DNA of 64,000 nucleotides, from NCBI RefSeq assembly GCF_009870825.1, contig NZ_WTWY01000003.1, positions 425,712-489,711 of the forward strand. The letters run 5' to 3'. The stretch comes from Paenibacillus sp. USDA918EY (GTDB lineage Bacteria > Bacillota > Bacilli > Paenibacillales > Paenibacillaceae). The notes below the pieces were generated by a model. It did no database searches. It was not told the origin of the DNA and saw only the letters and a list, made by a program, of their open reading frames with translations. Every line of letters begins with the position of its first letter. Position 1 is the stretch's first letter. The position numbers were made by a program, and so were the translations under genes. Positions 8,678-16,746 of this stretch are shown here, piece after piece.

Positions 8678-10951
8678 ATGATGAACACGCTGCTCGGAAA
8701 CAAACCGCTGAAGGATTTTTCGCTCGACCAAGTGGTCTTAAGAAACGGCGATTACGTTAACGCGTTCGAAAAAGAAATCGATTATTTGAAAAAATTCGAA
8801 GCCGACCGCCTGCTAGCCGGTTTCCGCGAAACCGCCGGGCTTGCGCCAAAGGCCGCCAAATACCCGGGGTGGGAGGATACGGAAATCCGCGGGCATACGA
8901 TGGGCCACTACTTGACCGCATGCTCCCAAGCTTTTGCCTACAGCAAAGACAGGGAACTGCACGCCCGTCTGGAATATATCGTGGCGGAGCTTGCGGAATG
9001 CCAGCGCCAAAACGGATATGTCTCCGCATTTCCCGACGTGCTGTTCGACAACGTGGAAAACAAAAAACCGGCATGGGTTCCTTGGTATACGATGCATAAA
9101 ATCATCGCGGGGCTGGTTGCGGTGCATGAAGCCACCGGCCTGCAAAAGGCTTATGACGTCGTGAACAAGCTGGGGGATTGGGTCGCGGGCCGGACTTCCA
9201 AATGGACGCCCGAAATCCAAGCCACCGTACTCCGGGTCGAATACGGCGGCATGAACGACTGCCTGTATGACCTGTATAAATTAACGGGAAACCCGTTGCA
9301 TTTGGAGGCGGCCCACAGCTTTGACGAAATCGGGCTGTTCGAGGCCATCCGGGAAGGCAAAGACGTTCTGCAGGGCAAACATGCCAATACGACGATCCCG
9401 AAATTCATCGGGGCGCTGAACCGGTATTTGACGCTGGGCGAAAGCGAGTCCGCATATCTCGAAGCCGCCGTTAAATTTTGGGACTTCGTCGTGTACCGCC
9501 ACAGCTACGTGACGGGCGGCAACAGCGAATCCGAGCATTTCGGGGAGCCGGACGTGCTGAACGCCAAACGCTCCGATATTACGTGCGAAACCTGCAACAG
9601 CTACAACATGCTGAAGCTGACCCGGGAGCTGTTCAAGCTCACAGGCGACGTGAAATACGCCGACTTTTATGAAAGAAGCCATATCAATGCCATTCTTTCC
9701 TCCCAACACCCGGAGACGGGCATGACGATGTATTTTCAGCCGATGGCGACCGGTTATTTCAAGGTGTACAGCTCGCCGTTCGAGCATTTTTGGTGTTGTA
9801 CCGGCACGGGCATGGAAAATTTCACGAAATTGAACGACAGCATCTATTTCCACCGCGGCGACCGCCTTGTCGTCAATCAATATGTCAGCTCCGAGCTGAA
9901 CTGGGCGGACCGGAACATCCGAATCGTCCAGACGTCCGGATTTCCGAAGTCCGAGTGGGCCGAGCTGCGGGTGGAAACCGGAGGAAGGCAGACCCTAGCG
10001 GAGATCGGTCTGCGCGTGCCTTATTGGGCCGCCGGCGGCATGGACATATTCATTAACGGCGAAACCGCGGCTGCCCAGGTTCAAGACGGTTATGCGCTTG
10101 TTTCGCGCAAGTGGAACGACAACGATACGATCCGGGTGCGCATTCCGATGAAAATAGCTTACTCCGCCCTGCCCGATGCGCCGCATGTCGTCGCCTTCCA
10201 ATACGGCCCCGTCGTGCTCAGCGCCGCCCTCGGCACCGAAGACATGACGGAATCGCGGACCGGCGTCATCGTCAGCGTCCCGACCAAACGGATGCCGGTC
10301 AAGGATTACTTGATACCGAAAGACATGAGCGCCACGGATTGGCTTGAGCGGTTAAACGAACATTTGGTCCGCCAACGGGATGAACTCGCCTTCACGCTCA
10401 AGAACACCGATGAGGATGAACGTTTGGTTTTCACGCCCCATTACAAGCAGCATCGGGAACGATACGGCATCTACTGGAGCATCCTTGAAGCCGATTCGCA
10501 GGAACTCGGGGATCATCTGGAAAAAAGCCGTCAGGAACGGCTTATCAAAGAAGCGACCGTCGACAGCGTGCAGGTCGGGAACGACCAATATGAGCTGAAG
10601 CATCATGTTCAGGGAGAGCGGACGCACGCAGGTACCTGGGAAGGGCTGAACGGAAGAAGGGCCGACGCCGGCGGATGGTTCAGCTATGAAATGAACGTGC
10701 TGCCGGGCGAAAAAAATGCGCTGCATGTGACGTTCTGCAAGCTCCATCACGGCGGCGCCTTGGACATATGGGTGAATGGGCGTCTGCTGGTCTCCGAGCC
10801 GTTTGCGGAGCGGCCGCAGCGCGCCTTTTACGAAAAAAGCTACGATCTTCCGGCCGATCTGACGTCGGAGCGGGATTCCGTTTCCGTCAAATTTGTCCCC
10901 CAAGGCGCAGTGAACGGGATTTACGGCGTGCTCCGGACGCTAAAGGGCTAA
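8678..10951 (+). CDS. GH127 beta-L-arabinofuranosidase
   Basis: A 757-residue GH127 (former DUF1680) enzyme, expected to hydrolyse beta-L-arabinofuranosides such as those of hydroxyproline-rich glycoproteins and arabinan side chains, or a related linkage. The zinc-thiolate active site is intact: Glu and Cys in DITCETCNSYNML (E304, C306) and a Cys pair in EHFWCCTGTGMENF (C373, C374), matching Glu338/Cys340/Cys417/Cys418 of Bifidobacterium HypBA1. C-terminal beta-sandwich domains follow after about residue 430, and the protein is longer than the roughly 650-residue minimal members. No signal peptide is present, so it is cytoplasmic. The ATG at 8678 follows AGGATGGG. A terminator follows at 10991. 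Confidence 0.94.
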   Translation: MMNTLLGNKPLKDFSLDQVVLRNGDYVNAFEKEIDYLKKFEADRLLAGFRETAGLAPKAAKYPGWEDTEIRGHTMGHYLTACSQAFAYSKDRELHARLEYIVAELAECQRQNGYVSAFPDVLFDNVENKKPAWVPWYTMHKIIAGLVAVHEATGLQKAYDVVNKLGDWVAGRTSKWTPEIQATVLRVEYGGMNDCLYDLYKLTGNPLHLEAAHSFDEIGLFEAIREGKDVLQGKHANTTIPKFIGALNRYLTLGESESAYLEAAVKFWDFVVYRHSYVTGGNSESEHFGEPDVLNAKRSDITCETCNSYNMLKLTRELFKLTGDVKYADFYERSHINAILSSQHPETGMTMYFQPMATGYFKVYSSPFEHFWCCTGTGMENFTKLNDSIYFHRGDRLVVNQYVSSELNWADRNIRIVQTSGFPKSEWAELRVETGGRQTLAEIGLRVPYWAAGGMDIFINGETAAAQVQDGYALVSRKWNDNDTIRVRIPMKIAYSALPDAPHVVAFQYGPVVLSAALGTEDMTESRTGVIVSVPTKRMPVKDYLIPKDMSATDWLERLNEHLVRQRDELAFTLKNTDEDERLVFTPHYKQHRERYGIYWSILEADSQELGDHLEKSRQERLIKEATVDSVQVGNDQYELKHHVQGERTHAGTWEGLNGRRADAGGWFSYEMNVLPGEKNALHVTFCKLHHGGALDIWVNGRLLVSEPFAERPQRAFYEKSYDLPADLTSERDSVSVKFVPQGAVNGIYGVLRTLKG

Positions 10952-10990
10952 GTTCGGCATATTCCATTGTCAATCCATCGGTTTCGAGCG

Positions 10991-11033
10991 CAAAAAACGG
11001 CTTGCTCCCAAGGAGAGGAGCCGTTTTTCTTTT
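10991..11033 (+). terminator. Rho-independent terminator after GH127
   Basis: An AAAACGGCT...AGCCGTTTT hairpin followed by a T-rich run (TTTTTCTTTT) lies 40 nt after the GH127 stop. The A run before the stem lets it work in both directions. Confidence 0.85.
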
Positions 11034-11242
11034 AACCTGCCCGATTCGTTTCGAATTTGCGACAGTCCTTGGTCCTCCGCCATCATGGCTTAAAAACCAT
11101 CGCCGCGTTTAGAAATCTTTAGATTTGCTTAAACAATATTTTCAATCTTTTTAATTGATTGCGGGTATGCTTGGTTCAAGAAAGAAACGGATCGGAAGCA
11201 TCCACCCGAATCCGGCAAACTTGAATCAAGGAGAACGAAATC

Positions 11243-12310
11243 ATGACATCCAAACCTCAATACGGTGGACTGGACTGGCTGAAATTTGCGGCCGCCCTAT
11301 TGGTCATCGCCAATCACACCAGCCCGCTTTCGACGTACAACGGCACCGCCGATTTTTTGCTGAGCGGCATCCTGACCCGCATTGCCGTCCCGATCTTTTT
11401 TATGACGGCCGGATTTTTCTTCTTCCGCAAGCTGACCGGCGATCCCCTCCGCGATAACAAAGTCCTATCCGGTTATTTGCGAAAAGTCGGGGCCTTATAC
11501 GGCGCCGCCATCCTGCTGTACATTCCGCTGAATCTTTACACGGGATATTTTTCCGACGGCTTTACGGTCGGCTCCTTGCTGAAAGACCTGGTGTTTAACG
11601 GCACGTTTTATCATTTATGGTATTTGCCCGCACTGATGATCGGCATCACCTTGACCGCTTTCCTTTATCGCAAAACGCCGACCTGGATGCTTCCCGTCTC
11701 CATCACGCTGTATGTGATCGGGCTGCTCGGAGACAGCTATTACGGCTTCATCAAAGGCGTACCATGGCTAAGCGCATCGTATGGGGCGATGTTTCACCTG
11801 TTCGACTATACGCGCAACGGCTTGTTTTTTGCTCCCGTTTATCTCGCGCTGGGCGCCGCGGCGGCTAAAGGACAAGGGCGGGGGACAAGCCCTGTGCTCC
11901 ATGCAAGCTTGTTTGCGGTGTCGCTTGGAGCGATGTTCGCGGAAGGGCTGCTTTTGCGTTCGGCGGGAATTCCGCGCCATGACAGCATGTACGTATTTGC
12001 GCTCCCTGCCGCTTATTGCTTGTTCCGGTGGGCATTGTCATGGAAAGGAACCTCGAATAAACGTTACCGGGAATGGCGGACATGGCTGTACATTTTGCAT
12101 CCGTTGGCCATCGTGCTGGTGCGCGGCGCCGCCAAAGCGGTTCATTGGGAGGCGTGGCTGGTCCGGAACAGCCTCCTCCATTTTGCCGCGGTCTGCATCG
12201 TTTCGATTGCCATGTCGGCAGGAAGCGTCTACCTGTGGAAAACGGTGTTCAGAGGACGGGACCGCCGCTTGACCGGAAGGAGCCCTGCAAGCAGGTCGCA
12301 AATAAGCTGA
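11243..12310 (+). CDS. Membrane acyltransferase (acyltransferase_3 / OafA-like)
   Basis: A 355-residue integral membrane protein of the acyltransferase-3 family, with about ten hydrophobic segments. It starts with the typical block LDWLKFAAALLVIANHT, whose His is the family's conserved catalytic candidate, followed by VPIFFMTAGFFFF. Members O-acylate cell-envelope sugars or, as VanT-type N-domains, handle serine; this protein lacks a racemase domain, so an O-acyltransferase role is favoured, with unknown acceptor. The ATG follows AAGGAGAACGAAATC. The upstream ~200 nt hold no gene, only AT-rich promoter-like DNA after the GH127 terminator. Confidence 0.82.
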   Translation: MTSKPQYGGLDWLKFAAALLVIANHTSPLSTYNGTADFLLSGILTRIAVPIFFMTAGFFFFRKLTGDPLRDNKVLSGYLRKVGALYGAAILLYIPLNLYTGYFSDGFTVGSLLKDLVFNGTFYHLWYLPALMIGITLTAFLYRKTPTWMLPVSITLYVIGLLGDSYYGFIKGVPWLSASYGAMFHLFDYTRNGLFFAPVYLALGAAAAKGQGRGTSPVLHASLFAVSLGAMFAEGLLLRSAGIPRHDSMYVFALPAAYCLFRWALSWKGTSNKRYREWRTWLYILHPLAIVLVRGAAKAVHWEAWLVRNSLLHFAAVCIVSIAMSAGSVYLWKTVFRGRDRRLTGRSPASRSQIS

Positions 12311-12405
12311 GCGTCGTTCCAAGCGCGCTCCTTCGTTCCAAACATTTTGATATCGGCTAAAAAAGCAAGCGGCAAGTGATTGATCAATAACCACGAAGCC
12401 TTCGT

Positions 12406-13365
12406 TTATGATTTTCGGTTCATCCAGGCACGCATCGTTTCGGAGATCCCCTGCTCAAAACCGGTTGCCGGGATCGGGCCGATCCGTCTTCTGTATTTTT
12501 CGCCGCTAAGCTTCAAAGGCTCCTCCGTCAAATACAGCATTTCAACAATTTCCTTCATCACCGGTTGGAACAGCCCAAGAAGGGATAGACCTGCCCGGCC
12601 AAGCGGAATGACGGGCTTCGCGACGCCGCTTGCTTTTTGCGCAAAACGAACGATTTCCTTGCCCGATATGATCCCTGCGCCCGGGATGTTCCAATTTTCC
12701 CCGTAAGCATCGTCCCGGCCCGCAAGTTCAACGATCATCTTGGCCGCGTCAGGCAAATACACATACTCCCGCGGAACCCGCATGTTGCCGATGAAAAAGG
12801 CGGTTTTGCCCGCCGCGATCGCGGCAAGCGTCGATCCCAGATAGGAGGCATCATTGGCCGTGGGACCGTAATAATCCGGCAGCCGGACGATCATTTTCCG
12901 CACGCTGTCCCAGCGCTCCTCGAATAACATCCGTTCGAAAGCAAGCCTCGTTTTCCCCTTCCTGGTATGCGGCTGCTTCGGATGCTCTTCGGTCACTTCC
13001 TTCATCTGCCTTCTTCCGTATGGATAAATGCCGTCAACGGCGACCACCTTCAGGTTGAGCCCCTTGGCCGCTTCCATCACCGATTCTCCCAGCGGAACCA
13101 GCTTTTGGGCCATCTCGTTGTAGGGGACGTTCGCGCAATGGAACAACACCTCCGCTCCGCCGGCCGCCGCCGCAATGTCTCCGGGCCGGAAAGCATCGCC
13201 GGTGGACAGCCGCAAATGCTTCGGGTTTCCAAGCTGCCGGGCCAGCTGCTCCAGTTTCGCCCGGGATCTCCCGAATGCGACGGTTTCCACTCCTCGATGG
13301 ACAAGTTCTGCCGTGATGGCCGCGCCCGTGCCTCCGGTTGCCCCTAAAACGATCGTCTTTTTCAT
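12406..13365 (-). CDS. NAD-dependent epimerase/dehydratase (extended SDR)
   Basis: A 319-residue extended SDR/NmrA-like protein. The NAD(P) glycine motif LGATGGTGAAI is at residues 8-18. The usual YxxxK pair is not obvious: the corresponding region reads GIYPYGRRQMKEV. Substrate unknown; Paenibacillus relatives are loosely annotated as epimerases or NAD(P)H-binding proteins. The ATG follows GGAGATGACTTATTT. It lies downstream of a TetR gene on the same strand, and its upstream region carries two copies of a palindromic operator, so it is very likely that regulator's target. Confidence 0.85.
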   Translation of the reverse strand: MKKTIVLGATGGTGAAITAELVHRGVETVAFGRSRAKLEQLARQLGNPKHLRLSTGDAFRPGDIAAAAGGAEVLFHCANVPYNEMAQKLVPLGESVMEAAKGLNLKVVAVDGIYPYGRRQMKEVTEEHPKQPHTRKGKTRLAFERMLFEERWDSVRKMIVRLPDYYGPTANDASYLGSTLAAIAAGKTAFFIGNMRVPREYVYLPDAAKMIVELAGRDDAYGENWNIPGAGIISGKEIVRFAQKASGVAKPVIPLGRAGLSLLGLFQPVMKEIVEMLYLTEEPLKLSGEKYRRRIGPIPATGFEQGISETMRAWMNRKS

Positions 13366-13395
13366 AAATAAGTCATCTCCATTACGTTTTTAGTT

Positions 13396-13413
13396 AGTGA
13401 TTGGTCAATCACT
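13396..13413. promoter_or_regulatory. TetR-type operator 1 upstream of epimerase gene
   Basis: AGTGATTGGTCAATCACT is a perfect inverted repeat (8-bp arms, 2-bp centre) about 30 nt upstream of the epimerase start. Related copies at 13440-13456 and 14035-14052 flank both genes of the pair. Confidence 0.72.
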
Positions 13414-13439
13414 GCTTGCGATCATCATATTACGAAGTT

Positions 13440-13456
13440 AGTGATTAGTCAATAAC
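13440..13456. promoter_or_regulatory. TetR-type operator 2
   Basis: AGTGATTAGTCAATAAC is a degenerate copy of the operator at 13396, 44 bp away centre to centre (about four helical turns). It lies between the TetR stop and the epimerase start. Confidence 0.6.
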
Positions 13457-13488
13457 CAATTTTGAAACTGGCGGTTTCTCGATCCCGC

Positions 13489-14013
13489 CTATTGTTCCAT
13501 CAATTCCGGCATACCAAGCGCCATGGAAATGTTGCATAACATCCCTCTGGCCAAAAATAGGAGCGTGCGCTCCTCCGGATGCGGAATTCCGGCGTTGCGG
13601 AAGGCTTCCAAAACGATAAGCCGAACCGTCCGGAACCCTTTCCGCATCTCTTCCCGAACGACTTCCGAGGAAATGGTTTGAGCCTGCATTTGAAGCAGCA
13701 TTTCATTCGCGCGGTCGGCCAGAATGTTCTCGTAAGCTTCGATCAGCGCGGGCTCCAGCTCCGACGGCGGCACGGATTCCACAACGCGCTTAAACGATTG
13801 GACGATCCTCCCCCAGGAAGCCTCCAGAGCCGCAACCAACAATGCTTCTTTGGTCGGGAAAAATTTAAAAATGTAAGGCTGCGAAATGCTTGCTCTTTCC
13901 GCCACCTGCGCCGTCGTAGCGCGATAATATCCGATCTCCGCGAAAGTTGCGATCGCCGCCGAAATGATTTCTTCCTTCCGATTGACCGATGGCGCTTCAT
14001 TTTTGGACATCAT
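13489..14013 (-). CDS. TetR-family transcriptional regulator
   Basis: A 174-residue TetR-family repressor. The N-terminal helix-turn-helix spans about residues 10-60 (AAIATFAEIGYYRATTAQVAERASISQPYIFKFF), followed by an alpha-helical ligand-binding domain. The start follows GAAAGGCGGAAAC; a second ATG immediately follows. It precedes the epimerase gene on the same strand, and matching palindromes lie upstream of both genes. The likely circuit is autoregulation plus control of the epimerase, with an unknown inducer. Confidence 0.9.
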   Translation of the reverse strand: MMSKNEAPSVNRKEEIISAAIATFAEIGYYRATTAQVAERASISQPYIFKFFPTKEALLVAALEASWGRIVQSFKRVVESVPPSELEPALIEAYENILADRANEMLLQMQAQTISSEVVREEMRKGFRTVRLIVLEAFRNAGIPHPEERTLLFLARGMLCNISMALGMPELMEQ

Positions 14014-14034
14014 GTTTCCGCCTTTCCAAGTCTG

Positions 14035-14052
14035 AGTGATGAATCAATTAAC
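14035..14052. promoter_or_regulatory. TetR-type operator 3 upstream of tetR
   Basis: AGTGATGAATCAATTAAC resembles the two operators near the epimerase gene and lies about 22 nt upstream of the tetR start, consistent with autoregulation. Confidence 0.5.
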
Positions 14053-14269
14053 GTCCATTATACTGAAACCTTCCCGGCATCGCAATTCGCGAATTCGCGC
14101 TGCCGGAGCAGGGCTGGGATCCCGCCCCGGAAAGGAAGCAGCTTGGATTTCGTCCGTCAACGCGAACGGGCAAGACGGAAACCAAGGTCGTCGATGGAAA
14201 ACGTCGGATGGCTCCGACGACGGCACGTAGCGCCGCAGCCTCTGGCTTCTTCCGCCCAGCTGCCTCCAC

Positions 14270-14300
14270 TTAGATTGACATTGACACAGTGTCATACTTT
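14270..14300 (+). promoter_or_regulatory. MerR-type promoter with central dyad
   Basis: TTAGAT and TACTTT are separated by 19 nt and the spacer holds the perfect dyad TGACACAGTGTCA (14282-14294). An over-long spacer with an internal palindrome is the signature of MerR-family-activated promoters. It points at the pseudogene that starts about 40 nt downstream; no merR gene is in the window. Confidence 0.6.
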
Positions 14301-14339
14301 AGAATCGGCTTCGAATCCAAATTTGAGGAGGCCATTCGA

Positions 14340-14918
14340 GTGAAAAATCAAGATCAACATGCATCAGAACCAACAATCATTGAGGCAGCTTCGGGAGAAG
14401 CTAGCGAGACCATGAATCCCCGCACGCCGGTGTCTGTCATCGGCCTTGGTTCGATGGGGCACGCTTTGGCCGCCAACGGTCCTTTTCTCAACGAGGATAC
14501 GGGCGTTCCCACGTTATACGACCTGGCGATGCTCGCGCTGCTTTGGTCGACATCGGCAGGCTGGCTTCGCGCGTTTGCATTGATCGGTACGGCGGGTGTC
14601 GAGGCGGCGGCGTTTCAGCCCTATGCAGATTCGTGGTTTAAAAACGTCGTTGCGACGGATCGTTCCGATAAGCTGGCGGCACAAATCGACGCAGGATAGT
14701 ACCCGGATACAGCCGGTTCGTCGCTCGGACTCAATGCGGCAGGCCTGGGCCTGCTTGTCCGCGCCAGCCGTGACGCCGGCGTTGACGCCGGCATGTTCGC
14801 GGCCGTCCAGGCTTTGGCGGATCGCAGAGTTGCCGACGGCCGAGGCGCCGATGGTTTCGCCAGCCTGATCGAGGCCATTAAACATCCGGCCTTTGCCGGC
14901 GAACAAACCAATCGCTGA
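14340..14918 (+). pseudogene. Decayed 6PGDH-like / imine reductase-like NAD(P) oxidoreductase
   Basis: Remnant of an NAD(P)-binding 6-phosphogluconate-dehydrogenase-like (imine reductase-type) enzyme. The Rossmann motif VIGLGSMGHALA is followed abruptly by helical C-terminal-domain sequence (DLAMLALLWSTSAG), so most of the N-terminal domain has been deleted. A TAG at 14697-14699 then interrupts the frame within the family block QIDAG*YPDTAGSSLGLN; the same frame continues to TGA at 14918 with convincing family sequence (NAAGLGLLVRASRDAGVDAG). The TAG is one base from a Glu codon, common at this place in relatives. A GTG at 14340 follows GAGGAGG; an ATG at 14412 is the alternative. A MerR-type promoter upstream is still intact. 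Confidence 0.82.
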
Positions 14919-15004
14919 CGGTCGTGAACGGGCAAAGCCCTTGAGCGATGCAAGAGACGGGTTCCCCCCCCTTGTGATATTGGGTATGCTTTTATTTTTC
15001 ACTG

Positions 15005-15044
15005 GGCACAGCTTGCAAAGCTTTGAACCGTTGCAAGCTGTGCC
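15005..15044. repeat. Long perfect inverted repeat (14-bp arms)
   Basis: The arms GGCACAGCTTGCAA and TTGCAAGCTGTGCC are perfectly complementary and separated by 12 nt. It lies in the gap between the pseudogene and the lysE stop. Neither side has a proper T run, so it is an unusual terminator at best; an operator or mobile-element relic is also possible. Confidence 0.6.
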
Positions 15045-15157
15045 ATCCAACGTAAAGCATGCTTAATTATGATCGAACATCATATGACGCCAGTCACTCC
15101 CTTATGCAGCCCGTTGCAAAGCAGGCAACAATGTTAGCAACATGATCCCGGAGTTTT

Positions 15158-15742
15158 TTAATATTTAAGAATCGTATACGCGCAATATATCAACAACAAA
15201 AACATCAACAGGTTAAAAGATTTCCTATGCTTCGTCAGGCATTTGTTAAAGACCGCCCCAAAAATACTCCAGCTAACCGTTCCCGCAAATCCGATCAAGC
15301 CGAGAAGAGCGGCAAGCAACCAGAGGCCGGCGGTCGAATTGTAATTTGGAATGACAAACACGGAGACTACAGACAAGCCGTATAAGATCACTTTGGGGTT
15401 AACTAACTGCATCAGCATGCCCGTAAAAAAACGCTTTTCCCCCTCCCCATTCTTTCGATCGCCTTCTTCTTTGCTCCGAATGATTTTTATCCCCAGATAT
15501 ACCATGTACGCTGAACCGATGATCGACATCCAGAACTCGATTTTGGGAATGAGATCTTGCAGCCAAAGACTGAAATAACAGCATAACAAAAGTATGACGT
15601 AAAAACCGGTCCCCACGCCTAAACAAAATGTTAACGCATGGCGAAAACCATGCTTCTTGGCCAAATACATGGCCATGATGTTATTCGGACCGGGCGTGAA
15701 ACTGGAAATAAACGCATACAACAGCATGGAAGTGATCAGCAT
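15158..15742 (-). CDS. LysE/RhtB-family amino acid exporter
   Basis: A 194-residue LysE-family translocator with about six hydrophobic segments. The family N-terminal signature is present: FISSFTPGPNNIMAMYLAKKHGF. It exports an amino acid or related metabolite across the membrane; the substrate is not evident. The ATG at 15742 follows AAGGAGGGAGAA; a longer in-frame start at 15799 is unlikely. It is divergent from an XRE-cupin regulator, a very common pairing for LysE exporters, with two long inverted repeats in the shared 161-nt promoter region. Confidence 0.92.
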   Translation of the reverse strand: MLITSMLLYAFISSFTPGPNNIMAMYLAKKHGFRHALTFCLGVGTGFYVILLLCCYFSLWLQDLIPKIEFWMSIIGSAYMVYLGIKIIRSKEEGDRKNGEGEKRFFTGMLMQLVNPKVILYGLSVVSVFVIPNYNSTAGLWLLAALLGLIGFAGTVSWSIFGAVFNKCLTKHRKSFNLLMFLLLIYCAYTILKY

Positions 15743-15768
15743 GTTTTCTCCCTCCTTCATCTTCCTTT

Positions 15769-15807
15769 TAGTCGTTATATAATACAAATTGTGCTTCATA
15801 ACGACTA
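15769..15807. promoter_or_regulatory. Inverted repeat in lysE/XRE intergenic region (outer operator)
   Basis: TAGTCGTTAT (15769-15778) and ATAACGACTA (15798-15807) form a perfect 10-bp inverted repeat with a 19-nt centre, just upstream of the lysE ribosome binding site. Confidence 0.5.
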
Positions 15808-15812
15808 TAATA

Positions 15813-15837
15813 TTACAAGATGAACGTTATCTTGTAA
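15813..15837. promoter_or_regulatory. Inverted repeat in lysE/XRE intergenic region (inner operator)
   Basis: TTACAAGAT and ATCTTGTAA form a perfect 9-bp inverted repeat with a 7-nt spacer, 66 nt before the regulator start. It is the best candidate binding site for the adjacent XRE-cupin protein. Confidence 0.6.
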
Positions 15838-15903
15838 ATGGAGGGTTGTTCCCGAATCGTATGTTATACTTTTCTTAAAATAACCCTTGAGGAGCGTATT
15901 CCT

Positions 15904-16467
15904 ATGGCAGAAGAAATTCATCTCGTCATTGCCAGAAATTTAAAGGACATCCGCGAGCGAAAAAAACTAAGCCTGGATAAAGTAGCGGAATTAACGGGAG
16001 TCAGCAAAACGATGATCGGGCAAATCGAAAGGGGAGAATCAAGCCCTACCATTACGACCATTTGGAAAATAGCGACGGGTTTGAAGGTATCTTTTACGTC
16101 ATTAATCCACGAGCCGCAGCCGGATACAAAAATCGTGCTTCGGGATGAAATCAACGTTTTGTCGGAAGACAACGGAAACTATAGAGTTTACCCCTGCTTT
16201 CCTTATCACGAGGAGCAGCGGTTCGAGCTGTACTTTATCGAGATCGAAAAGGACGGATATCATCACGCCGATCCGCATATTGAAGGTACGGAAGAGTACG
16301 TCACCGTTTTTGACGGGGAAATGACCATCGAAGTCAATCAATCGAAGTTTACGATCAGGCGCGGCGATTCGATCCGATTCAAAGCGGACCGATCCCATTC
16401 CTACCGTAATTCGGGGGATACCTTGGTGCGGGCAAGCATGACGATATATTACCCTGAGACGCAATAG
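15904..16467 (+). CDS. XRE-family regulator with C-terminal cupin domain
   Basis: A 187-residue regulator. The N-terminal XRE/Cro helix-turn-helix spans about residues 5-62 (LKDIRERKKLSLDKVAELTGVSKTMIGQIERGESSPTITT, read in parts) and a C-terminal cupin fold covers about 105-180 (HHADPHIEGTEEYVTVFDGE; FKADRSHSYRN). The cupin has the His/Glu residues expected of a metal- or small-molecule-binding barrel. The ATG at 15904 follows GAGGAGCG. Divergent from lysE, it probably controls the exporter in response to an amino acid or amine. Confidence 0.92.
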   Translation: MAEEIHLVIARNLKDIRERKKLSLDKVAELTGVSKTMIGQIERGESSPTITTIWKIATGLKVSFTSLIHEPQPDTKIVLRDEINVLSEDNGNYRVYPCFPYHEEQRFELYFIEIEKDGYHHADPHIEGTEEYVTVFDGEMTIEVNQSKFTIRRGDSIRFKADRSHSYRNSGDTLVRASMTIYYPETQ

Positions 16468-16568
16468 CCGATCTTTTGAAAAAGGGGTCATGATAACTTA
16501 GAGCGCTTGAGATTCGGCTTTCGGCGGCTGATTGCCGGCCGACTGCCATCTGCGCGCCAAAAAATAAC

Positions 16569-16613
16569 GGGGCCGTCCCAAAAGATCTTAGATCTTGAGG
16601 GCGGCCCCATTTT
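16569..16613. terminator. Bidirectional terminator-like hairpin
   Basis: A strong GC stem (GGGGCCGTCC with GGGCGGCCCC) followed by ATTTTGCTGTT lies 100 nt after the XRE-cupin stop. It separates that gene from the convergent DUF4179 gene. The rest of the 16468-16746 gap holds nothing else I can support. Confidence 0.65.
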
Positions 16614-16746
16614 GCTGTTAAGAGACGCTGCGGATACGAATCATTCCTCCCATCGCTCTTGCGCTCCAATTTCCTGAATTGTTTCTCGTCCACGGTAGAA
16701 ATCGGTTCACAAAGGTTAGAGCTACGGGTTCATGACTGCCGCGCGT

